From positions 15,810,001-15,874,000 of the forward strand of contig CM114273.1 of NCBI GenBank assembly GCA_050084515.1: a stretch of 64,000 bases of DNA. The letters are read 5' to 3'. Source of the DNA: Blasia pusilla (taxonomy: Eukaryota; Marchantiophyta; Marchantiopsida; Blasiales). Positions 1 through 9,865 of this stretch are shown here, one piece after another; position 1 is the stretch's first letter, and every line of letters starts with the position of its first letter. The notes beneath the pieces were generated by a model. That model was not told the DNA's origin and made no database searches. It saw only the letters and a list, made by a program, of their open reading frames with translations. Both the position numbers and the translations under genes were made by a program.

Positions 1-640
1 GTCACACAAACATCTCTGTCCATCCCCACACGCGGCATGTAACTTGACTCACCCTGGTCGGACTCCACTCCAACCACGTACGCCTTGTCCGACCACGTGA
101 ACATGACCTCGACCACATCCGGACTCTCAACAACGTCTGCCCGACTGACCACGTCTGTCCGTGCCCTACCACGTTCGCCGGACTGACCTTGTCCATCCTA
201 CCACGTTGGAGGGGGGGTAACTCGGCCCGCGGCCCTATGCGGCCCCTTGGGCCCTAAATGCCGGGGGGGGGGGCGCTCTGTCTGCCGTCTGCCCGTCGCC
301 ATCCGCCCGTCCGCGCCCGCCGACCTAAACGCCCGTTAGCGCCCCCGGCGGCTGCAAGCCCTAATTCTCTTTTCTTCTCTCTCTCGACACCCTCACTTGC
401 GTACACCCGACGCCCACTCCGTACTACACTCTGCCACTGTCCCCAATCCTTGTCCACCAACACAATGTGAGAAAAATGGACAGCGCTTCCGCCCACGGCC
501 TTCCAAACAGAAAAATGACAAACACCCGCAACATACACGTCTCCAGGGGCTCCCGACCAAGGCAACTCGCTCGCCTACCTACAAACAACGAATTCCCTCC
601 AACCCCCTGACATCTTTCTCATGTAAAAATAAAGAGTAGT
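1..640. other. GC-rich, low-complexity stretch without a supported gene
   Basis: The first 230 bases are rich in imperfect repeats of ACCACGT and TCCGGACT-like words, followed by a poly-G run near 265. Short ORFs exist on both strands, but they are compositional and none resembles a known family. I see no gene here. It may be the decayed flank of the Helitron-like element that follows. Confidence 0.5.
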
Positions 641-793
641 AAAAATGGCACACCCGGCCTAAAACTCCACTCCTCAATCTACATCGGCATATTGGGCCTC
701 GTCCACCTTGTGCTATCAAGGAATCTGGACGCTAGCACCGTAATCCTCTCTCACACACATACAAGGGAGGTGCTCCAACGGCCCAACATGAGA

Positions 794-934
794 AAGATGG
801 CTTAGGAAAGCCATCTTCCTCTCTTATATAGGGTTGGAAAGAGCCAAAAGGCTCTTCCCCTAAAAATAGCCCTCCCCTTGGTAACCTGCGCGCACAGGTT
901 ACCAGGGGTGGGTGACCTCGTCAACAAGTCACCC
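794..934. repeat. Cluster of four short inverted repeats with a TATA-like box
   Basis: Four hairpin-forming inverted repeats sit in a row. 794-803 pairs with 808-817 (10-bp arms). 839-845 pairs with 850-856 (7-bp arms, AAAA loop). 880-888 pairs with 895-903 (9-bp arms, extendable by CCCCT/AGGGG). 910-916 pairs with 928-934 (7-bp arms). A TATATAGGG box lies between the first two at about 824. The layout resembles an LTR or other transposon promoter region. No coding sequence is visible between 640 and 1265. Confidence 0.6.
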
Positions 935-1264
935 GGTTGTAAAAGACCTCAACATGAAAGTTGTCAAAAACAACGTTCCTGACACAATGGACCTATCCTC
1001 AACTTCATCCGACACCGTGGGACAAAGTTACACTCAAGATAGTCCGCTGGCTCTTACGCCCTATCCACGATAGATCTCGGCCTATCGGCTACTCAGATGT
1101 GACAACCCTGACCTCAACATCCTCAATGATGTAGCCTACTCCCTGCCTTTTCAGAGAAGGACTTCTACATACATTTATGAAAATGGAAGTATCTCTCTAC
1201 TCTCAAGTGCTTCCTCCAAGATTGATCTACTCACAGACGCCATCGGTGCATCTCTTGACACTAA

Positions 1265-2990
1265 TCTAACAATAGAGACAACTTCATTCCCATTCATGTT
1301 TCCCTTCCATCGTGGTCTACTTCTCTCGTTTTAGTACCTTTTTAGAGTATACACGTAATCAATCTCATCAATTGTTTAGCCCATTCTCATTTTACAAACC
1401 ACATTCACTTTTAATGCCCCAATTACGTCAATCTATTGCCTTATGTTCGAACTCACGTACATTTATACTTAATAAGGAGTTAGACAAACTGAAGAAGGAC
1501 AAGCCTAGCCTCTCTGAAGAAGGCCTATATCATCAGCTCTCAACGTACTCATTAAGGCCTCAAAGACCAGGTAGCCCATCCTGGCGTAGACGACATTTGA
1601 AAGATCTTAAGGCTATGGTACACAAGTGGGGAATGCCGCACTTATTCTTGACTCTTACTTCATATGAAGTTTCTACTACAAGATGGTATGAACTCACTGA
1701 TATAGAATCAATAATAAGCAAGTTTAACCCAACTTTTACTTGGCGTGATGCTCCAGCTGAGTGCGCTCAACTATTCCATGTCAGGCTTCATTCCTTTCTT
1801 TCATCCTTTATCACTTATGGTCCTCACTTACTTGGAAAAGTTCATGACTATATTATTCATTTTGAAGTGCAAGGCAGGGATAGTCTACACTGCCATATGA
1901 TACTATGGATAGATGAAGCCCATCTAAATCGAGTAACTTCATACATTTGCACTTACATTCCTACAACTAGCACACCAACATCAAGTCAGATGGCACACCT
2001 TCAAGTTAAAAAACAGGCATTTGAACTTCTTCTAGACTTAGTGTTGCATGAGCAGCTCCATAAATGCAAGGAGGGGTTTTTATCGTCCGGAAAAAATCCA
2101 GCAAGCCTTACTGTAGGCTTGGGTTTCCTAATAGTATAAATCCTAACCCTTATCCATTCATTGATCCCAATTCTATGAAATGGACCTATTATAGACCATC
2201 ACTTGAACACCGTTATGTGATTCCATATCATCCACTACTGTTAGTTTTATGGGAGCTCACATGAACATTCAAAGAGTTACTAACGCAGATTGGTCATTCT
2301 ACTTACTAAAATATGCTCTCAAATCTGAGCCCACCGGCTCTTTAGATATAGATATAGAGACGGCGAAGTGTCTTGGTCTAGAAGGTTTAGATGAAGTTAA
2401 ACTTAGACTAGTATGAGGTGTTGTCCTCAATAGATCAATTACCTCCAATGAGGCTGCCTTAACATCAATGCAGTTACCTATGATTTACAGATCCAGGGCT
2501 GTCCACTATATTGATTCAATTCACCTAGCAGAAGGACAAACCTATACAAGAATGCATCAACCCCATGCATCCATCCTACCACTACATACTGTAATAGACC
2601 TGCAATTTTTTAGGATCAGACCTTCTACCATTACTGGTCAAACCATAAACTACTCAAAGTTCTACCCACTAGGCAGAATAACGAAGTCATTGGGCTTGAA
2701 AACTTAGGTAACATAGTAGTTAAGTGTGATCGGGTTGTTCGCTTTACTGAGTTCCACCCTCTCTACCAGTGGAACGAGTTCTTTTACTAAGTTCTGCCGA
2801 ACAATATAGTATTCACATCAAAAGATAGCATCCTGTCTAGCCAAGATTTTGGGTGGACATACTTGCATGAATGTGTCCATAGAGGAATTGTCAAATCTAT
2901 GAGTGATAATCATGACCTCATCAAGTCCCATGCAGTTCGGAATTTGTGGAGCCAAGTTCATGAAGCTGAGATTCTCGTTAAAGCTTTAGG
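1265..2990 (+). pseudogene. Helitron-type replication initiator (HUH Rep) region, decayed
   Basis: The translation has Helitron N-terminal features in order. First comes FPFMFPFHRG near 1290, then a GSPSWRRRHLKDLKAMV segment followed by PHLFLTLTS (about 1570-1665), then WRDAPAECAQLF (about 1741-1776), and EVQGRDSLHCHMILW (about 1864-1910), whose H-C-H is the HUH metal-binding motif of the rolling-circle nuclease. Further down come YVIPYHPLLLVLW near 2215 and NIQRVTNADWSFYLLKYAL near 2262. The longest open stretch is 1312-2139; beyond it the frame is broken by stops and shifts. In intact Helitrons Rep nicks the strand and is fused to the helicase seen downstream. Assignment to the superfamily is firm; the subclass (Helitron versus Helentron) is not settled. 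Confidence 0.8.
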
Positions 2991-3099
2991 CATACTGCAA
3001 GCTGAGTTGGCAGCTGATTTAACCACCATGTTGTCTATTGCACCTGGTTTTCAACATGCACTTGAATTACTTCAAGATGCATAAGATGACGATGCTGAC

Positions 3100-4365
3100 C
3101 CAGGGGTACTCAATGAGGAGCATCTTCTTCTTTACAGAAACTTAGAGATGTATAATCTGGCGTGGTTGTCCTCTCAGGACCTCCAGGTTGTGGCATATCC
3201 TTCTTTATACAATTCATGTACAAATAGGAGTCTTCCAAAAAGATGGCCCCACTACTAACTGCAATGACAGGTATTGTAGATGTTTGTCTCCATTCACAGG
3301 CAACCACAATTCATTCAACATTTGCAATTCCTATTCGTGGTGATCTACCAGCAATGCATGCTACTTTGGATTCTTACATGAGGCTTAGATCTGCTTAGGT
3401 TGTTATCATTGACGGGTTCTGAATCTTGACATGCATGCTACTGCAAGTTATAGCTATGCGTATGCACAAAGTCTCACACAGTATTATTACCAAGCCTTTT
3501 GCTAGCAAGCTATTACTACTAGTTGGAGATCCATGTCAACTACCACATGTATGCAATCATAAAACTTCTTCATATTGCAGGAGCTGCCATATCAGCTCTT
3601 TACCACTATTCCCATTTGCTAAATTGTACCAAATGGCTACCTCTATGTGACATTCCAAAGATCCTCCTTTTAGTGCTTTTTTGAACTCAATCAGAATAAG
3701 CTTGCCAACCGAATCTCAGATACTTGAATGCCTTGGACCTTGCTTTGTCTTTGAGAATGAGACAACTGATTATGTGTCATTAGATACAACATTCATTTGT
3801 ACAAACTATGAAGATGTATCAATTTTTAACTTGCTTGCATTAAGGAGAATCTTTGATGATGCTTCAATTGTTAAGGTTGATGTACTTACTGATGCACCTT
3901 CATCTACTCAATTCAATTCATGGATCAATGATTCTTCTTTCCATAAACTCACTTTTATTGCTAAGCATTGCAAAGTTATGATGACATCAAATGTCAACTT
4001 AAATATACAAGCAGTAAATGGCTCTATCAGTTCAGTATCTGATTTTTTTTGTTAAGATTATTGTCAAGCTTGATTCAAAGAGCAAATCTGTTGCAATTAC
4101 TCGGACCTACTTTTCTACACTAAGATACAATTCAACTCAGAAGTACACTAAAAGGACCTTTCCTCTAGTTTTAGGTTAGGCTATGACAGCTCATAAGAGC
4201 CAAGGATCCACAATATCTAGTCCATATTTATTGGTTATCAAATCTATATTTTCCCACGGCCTACCATATATTATGCTATCATGTGTTAAACCCAAAAGCC
4301 CGCTCCGAATACTAGGTATGCTTCAACCTTCTGATTTCTCTATTCTTGGTCAACACACATAACCT
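3100..4365 (+). pseudogene. Helitron PIF1-type helicase region, decayed
   Basis: This is the helicase half of the Helitron polyprotein. A degenerate Walker A, GPPGCGIS, lies at 3177-3200, where GKS/T would be expected. A degenerate Walker B, VVIIDGF, lies near 3400. Motif III, LLLVGDPCQLPHV, is at about 3513-3551. Motif VI, AMTAHKSQGST, is at about 4182-4214, followed by GLPYIMLSCVKP. These match PIF1/RecD-like SF1B helicases. Multiple in-frame stops (near 3226, 3396, 3420 and 4178) and the lost Walker A lysine show it is dead. The spacing to the Rep region at 1265-2990 is normal for one element. Confidence 0.8.
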
Positions 4366-4392
4366 ATTGGATTTTCATTGTAGCTACTGCAA

Positions 4393-6800
4393 GATGTCAT
4401 CACGAGGAAACTCAACTAGGGGTCATGTCGAGCGAGCTTCATCTCAAGTCCCACAACAAGCGTAACTCCCACTTTTTGAGCATGAACCTAATCCAGATCC
4501 AATACGAGCTGTGCAGTCTGCAAATGACCATCATCACCAAGAGACGAGCACGGCAGAGGTACTCTCCTGATCCCTCTGTACCCTATCTTCTTAGTTTATC
4601 TAAATTCTCTTATAATATCTTGTCGCCAGGTGCCTTCAAGCTACCTTGATTTTTTTAGCATGATTCTTAGTGACATCAAGTCTGAACCTGAAGAATACAA
4701 GCCACAATTCATTTTCCCCACTGAGAATTAGATAAAGTACATGGATAACCTAGGCTTGGTGCCTGCTTTCTTGGAGCATGGAGTCACTGGAAGGAAAATA
4801 CAATCACTCATCAACTAGGGGCAGATATGGGATTGCAAGTTTCGCCGCATCAACAAAAATGCATCTACACAAGGTACTTGTCATCACCTCAATAATTCTT
4901 TTATTTATGTTCATCTCCATTACATTGCAGACTTGATCAACTCCTCAATATACTAACACTTGAGTTTTGGGCTTCTTTGACCAGACATTTAGAAAGAAGC
5001 CTTAAAGTTAAAAAATGTGGACTTTAAAGAGACCACTCTCACAAGGAAGGATGCAACAAGACTCTTCAACATAATCTCAAGAGGAATCAGGCTAGACTAG
5101 CTGCACGTACTCAAACACTAAATGCATTTACCTATGAAGATGTTGCTTGAGCTCTCTTCAGCCAAGGCCAATCAACTAATTGAAAGGATGAAGATAGCCT
5201 AGGATAATGGCTAGTTACCTGAGTTTGAGCCATTACCTATTAATGTTGACAACCCCAATCATTTCCCTGCATTACCTGAGTTTGATGGTGTAATCATCTT
5301 ATCTCATATCCCTGGTTCAGATACACTAGTTGAACCCAAGTGTGAATTCCCTTTGGATAATCCACCTGACTTTGCCTTTGGTTCTAACTCCGGTTTTGAG
5401 TACAACTCTACTCTCCAGTTGCCCAACAAGCACAAGTGTACATCTTAGGTGAAATCCAACTCCTCTCTACCATCAACTTCTTTTGAAGCCTACCCTACTC
5501 ACTTTTAATAATGTCATTCAATATCTTGTTCTAACTTCTGGCTTGTGTTTGTGTATCGGATGGTCTTATTACTCCAGACAGATTCCTAAGCAAGATAAGA
5601 CAAGCAGCTACCTACAACATAATCTACAACATTGTCACTTCTTAGTTCAGTTGAACTTTGTTTTCTCATGGCACAAGTATTTTGCACATGTGGCCTTATG
5701 TTTCACAACTTTGGAGTTTTGCTGATTATGCATTTTCTAACTTATCTTTTAGGCAGCTACGGCTTTGTACTACTTTATCTAGCATAGCTGCGAAGTATCC
5801 ATTACTTTTCCTTGCTATGCTTAATCTACACACTATTTTTATCAAATGCCACATGTTGGATTTCACCTAAGATGCACAAGTGTACATCTTAGGTGAAATT
5901 CAATCTGATGCTGCACATAACTCAAAGCTTCAAATTCATCCTAAATTTTGAACTAAAAATGGACCTACATGCTTCATATTTCCTCAGCTGAGCACTGATT
6001 TTTTGATATGCTAGACTCAATCTAATGCTTCTATGCATTTACTTATCATTGACTTGGAGCTCTTCTAATATGGTTACTCTTTTGTCACTACTTAATTGCA
6101 TATAGACTCTACTGAGCTCTGTTTTTTTTATATGCTAGACTCAGTCTGTAGAGAAACAATTACTTATCGTTCACTTGAAGCTCTTCTAGTTATGTCCTCA
6201 ATATGGTTTCTCTTTTGTCACTACTTAATTGCATCTATCCAAAGCTAGCTCGGACGCTTCGTAATCATATTCCCTGCACTACTACATACTTGCATTATTC
6301 TTCCACCTATGAACTTTGCTTCATGTTTAGTGTTTGCCATGTCTTATTTGTCTACTTGCACACCTGTTGCTTCATACTTTCATTCTCATGTCTTTTTCTC
6401 CATGTTATGGTGCAGGTGCAACAGATGAGAGTGAGGGAAATTCCAAAAAGAGACAACAAGAACCCAACTCAAGTTCATGCAACACTCCCTGACAAAGATG
6501 TTGGTTCAAATCTTCATGTTCATCAACATAAACATGCAGTAGTTACCTTGGGAGGATCTTGCTCCGTGCCTCTTCAGGTTTATGCAAGGATTTCTTCTGC
6601 CCTTGTTGCAACAGAGTAGAAATCAGCTACTCTCACTTCCAAGCTTGCTGATGTCAATGAGTTATTGCACTCAGCCCGGACAGAGAGTTTTGCAACTACT
6701 CTTGCTTTGGATGGAGCAGAGTTCAAGTCTCTTGTTTCTACTATGGATCCTTATATTAGCTAGGATCAACCATTGGAACAACAAGTATCAATAATTAAAT
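4393..6800 (+). pseudogene. Unidentified decayed coding-like sequence downstream of the Helitron
   Basis: From the ATG at 4394 (MSSRGNSTRG) open stretches continue through about 4640-5450 with acidic, proline-rich text, interrupted by several stops. A further open stretch at 6203-6619 is rich in K, Q and H near its end. I do not recognise a family. Some introns may be present, since T-rich stretches and TGCAG acceptor-like sites occur near 4930 and 6416. It could be a second Helitron-encoded protein or a captured host gene fragment. A TIR element (5441-5874) lies inside it. Confidence 0.3.
5441..5874. mobile_element. 434-bp non-autonomous TIR transposon (MITE-like)
   Basis: The element is bounded by perfect 20-bp terminal inverted repeats: CATCTTAGGTGAAATCCAAC at 5441-5460 and its exact reverse complement at 5855-5874. 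It is flanked on both sides by the 10-bp direct repeat CACAAGTGTA (5431-5440 and 5875-5884). A 9-10-bp target duplication is typical of Mutator-like elements. The interior is AT-rich with no transposase. Oddly, the right flank is followed by another 15 bp of TIR-like sequence (5885-5899), as if the target duplication is longer or a second element end lies there. Confidence 0.75.
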
Positions 6801-8759
6801 ATATTCTTCACTTGTAGTTTCCATGTGTATTTCAGTTGTTGCTTATATACACCTTTCTTCTATAATCTTAGCTCTTTATTATTCAATAGATATGGTGGTA
6901 AGCAAGACTGTTTCAGTTGGCAATTTCATTTGCAGTTCTCTATTAAGTAAGTCAAAAACCAAAATCAAGGTTCATCGGACCTGCCCTGTTTGCAATGTCT
7001 ACCTCTATTTTATGGAGTAAGAATTTGGAGAACTTTTCATATGACTGTTTCTACTACACAAGCTATCTTTATGTTAGTAATTCATTTTGGCTTCTTTCAC
7101 AATCTCATTATGTTTCAAAATTTTCCATTAAACACATTAATGCTGATTAAGTTTATGGCCTACCTTGCAGTTAGCTTATGAGTCTTTCACTAGCTTTGCC
7201 TTAATTTATCTTTGTTTTGTTACCCAGAACCATTTCATTTGTATTTGATAATGCTCTTGTATATTGGTTTGCTTGTACTTGGATCCATCACTGATTCAAG
7301 TCCTATCTGAAGGCTGCTTTCATGCTTTCATGCATATGTAGCTTCATGTAAATTCTCCACCATGATTTCGATAACTGAACTAAGTATGTGCATCACCACT
7401 AGCTTAACACTAATTTCCTATGAGAGTGTATAATTATTCTCAAACATAATCCAATGTTGCATCTATCCTTAAGACATATCTTATAACCTCGCATTGTTAC
7501 TTATATAGCCAACTCCTCAACCTAAATGTATTGTATAAACTTCATCTACCTACCAACATGCCTCAATGTCATAAAATGGCACAAAGTCATTTTATAGGCA
7601 TGCTGGTGTATCTCAAAGCAAAACAACATAAAGAGCTCCATATTCTCCATCCATTCACTCCAACTCATCATCATTTTTTCTTCTTCTTTATATTTTTTCA
7701 TCTAAAAACCCCATAATCAAATCTATTCTAAGACGCACACTTGTTCATGGTTAGCGTGAATATCAACTTTATGTCATTTTCCATTTCATACCTAGTCTAA
7801 TCATCTTTTTGCGGGTTGTGACTAGTCTTATATGTATCTATTTGGGTTAGTTTTGAGGTACTTTCCCTTGCAAAGAAATTGACCCAAGGATCTCTCAACC
7901 ATCATACCCCATCCCCACATCTCGTGAGTGTCATTACTTCTTTTTCCCAAAACTGTTCCTAAGGTGTGCACACATCTTGACTAGTACTAGTTAGATTCAG
8001 TGGTTGCCGCCTTTGGTTTCTCGGATGGATAATTGCCCATCTTGATCCTCAATCATGTGTGGCATTGACCCACATCTCACAACTCTTAGGTTAGTCTCTA
8101 CTAGTCTCATGCCTCACGGCTTAGGCTCATGTTATCTTTGCTAGTCTACCTTTTCTCTTGGTGTTTCTTATTACGATCAATCCTCCTTTCACCTGCGATC
8201 ATGACTTGCTTCTTGGGTCCTTGCCAACATGAATATCATAGAATTAGTTATTTGTGATATTTTCTCACTTAGATGCATCAATGCTCTTGTTGACTTGGAT
8301 TGGCTCTCCTTAAGGGCACCAAAGGTAATCCTCCAGTAGAATTCACCAACGTCTTCGATATAAGAAACTATCTAATTATAGACACTTCATCCTAGGTCAC
8401 CTTATCTAACTTGGCGTATGAGATCTTCCTAAGTTCATGATATTTAGATCCCACGTTTGGTAGCAAACTATGATAACTTCAACCACCAATCTCAAAAAGG
8501 CAATACAAGCATTTAAGCATACAAGCAATGTAACATTCAAGATTTATACATGTCTCATTAAGATAATTGAAAACTCCTTATTCCTTATTGAAGGAGAATA
8601 TATTTTTCTTGAATTCTTGGGAATATTAGATCTCAACATACCATTAATATCTTAGTCCTAGTAAAACTTTGACCAATATCTATTCTAAAAAATGGGCCAT
8701 TGTACTAAAGCCATACGCCAAACCAAAATCTTACTCCAATTCCCTACTTTTAAAATCCT

Positions 8760-8762
<3 letters not shown>
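6800..8762. other. AT-rich intergenic sequence, no gene seen
   Basis: Only short ORFs occur and none is recognisable. The sequence is T/C-rich in places and resembles decayed untranslated or transposon DNA. No RNA gene or clear repeat boundary was found. Confidence 0.5.

Positions 8763-8818
<56 letters not shown>
8763..8818. repeat. (TC)28 microsatellite
   Basis: An uninterrupted TC dinucleotide run of 56 bp. It sits at the edge of an LTR-like repeat copy that continues to about 9130, where the equivalent sites in the other copies are also CT-rich but short. Confidence 0.95.
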
Positions 8819-8820
<2 letters not shown>

Positions 8821-9130
8821 GGTGAGAGGATAGGATTATTCAAAAGGCAAGGAGCACCATAGCTCTTCTGCCTCATGGTCAAGAGGTTCAACAAGGAGAG
8901 AATAAGCTTTCCACGCTACTCTCCTTCAAGTATACGCTCTCTCCCCAAGTTTTCCCTCTAGTGACCTATGCACGCAAGTCGTCTACTTGATCTTAAGCCT
9001 ATAATAGTGAGCCAAGAGCCACTTCCATAAATAGAAAGTCAAAATCCACATAATTGGGGAACTTACCTAGCCTATAATAGTAAATTCCTCATATTATCTC
9101 CAAATGGGTCCACATGAAGGGGATTCCCTA
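8819..9130 (-). mobile_element. Partial gypsy LTR (family R1), copy at 9 kb
   Basis: This stretch matches part of the solo LTR at 15309-15949. Shared pieces are the AAGAGGTTCAACAA(G)GAGAG block, the CAAG-GTC-CT block, GCCACTT-AAATAGTAAGT, and the TCC(A/T)CATATT-CTCCAAATG block, in the same order. It is directly followed by gypsy integrase-tail sequence at 9232-9750. It is therefore probably the 3' LTR of a minus-strand element related to the one at 58-64 kb. The ends are eroded. Confidence 0.6.
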
Positions 9131-9231
9131 GTTTGTGTTTAGGTCTCTCTAACTCCGGATAGCTATCTATCTCTACCTACTCGTGACAAGTAGGTAGATA
9201 TATAGATATATCTAGGGCATATCCATCCTCC

Positions 9232-9750
9232 CCGAGGAACTCGAATGAGAGGTGGCATCAAACATGTCATATGCGACCCTCTTGTATAACCATCATAGAC
9301 TAGCATTGTCTACACTTCTTGCAGACCCAAACAACATGCAACAAACCTACCACTTCCAAGCTTGGGTCAACTATACCATACTTGTTAGGAAGTTAATATG
9401 ACGCACAATTACGTAAATTTTCCTTCTAATTCCAAACCGTACCATCACGTGACTCTAAAAAAAGAACTCAAGATGGTAAAGCCTCAAGCACCCTCAAAAT
9501 GGTGTGCCATTGTGCCACATCCAAAGTCATCGATGTCGTTTACTGCAAGTAGACATAGTCTTCTTGATGGAACTTTCAGATTGTTGGTTGATAGCCTCCT
9601 CCCCAAGAAGTCACATACCTCAATGTGTCCCGATATTGTGCAATCGCTAGATTCCTAAATGCCATAGATATGACTCTCCAAAATTTCTCTACCCTGTGGG
9701 AACATGCTTGCACCCACATATCATGGTCATTAGGGTTCAACACCAAGGTT
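9232..9750 (-). pseudogene. Ty3/gypsy integrase C-terminus with PHD-finger remnant (second copy)
   Basis: On the minus strand this matches the 58.75-59.30 kb sequence of the large gypsy element along its whole length. The translation gives LDVAQWHTILRVLEALPS (GPY/F-like region) and then YDGYTRGSHMTCLMPPL and GGWICPR, the second half of a PHD finger. One zinc ligand (the second C of CDGC) is Y here and the conserved W before H is S. Many stops and shifts show it is dead. Homology ends near 9745, where an unrelated repeat begins. Confidence 0.75.
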
Positions 9751-9865
9751 GGACAAGGACAAAGTCTGTATTCATGGACATATATGTACCTAGGATGGAT
9801 ATGTCCATGCGGGCCTGAGTATGCACGGCCCGCGTACTCAGGCCCACATCTAAACCATGGTTGAG
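9750..9865. repeat. Fragment of the GGTTGCA inverted-terminus repeat family (P1)
   Basis: It carries AAGGTTGGACAAGGACAAAG, a TCCATG-type inverted motif, and CGTACTCAGGCC words. This matches the termini of the ~330-bp repeats found at 20.5-21.2, 27.1-27.8 and 28.9-29.5 kb. It abuts the broken end of the gypsy integrase fragment and may be an insertion into it. Confidence 0.45.

Noticed and set aside
5483-5870. Short ORFs that could be a small gene
   Set aside because: They lie inside the 434-bp TIR element and show no transposase or other domain.
8763-8818. CT run as a possible plant promoter Y-patch
   Set aside because: It is too long and regular, with no gene following; it is a microsatellite at a repeat edge.
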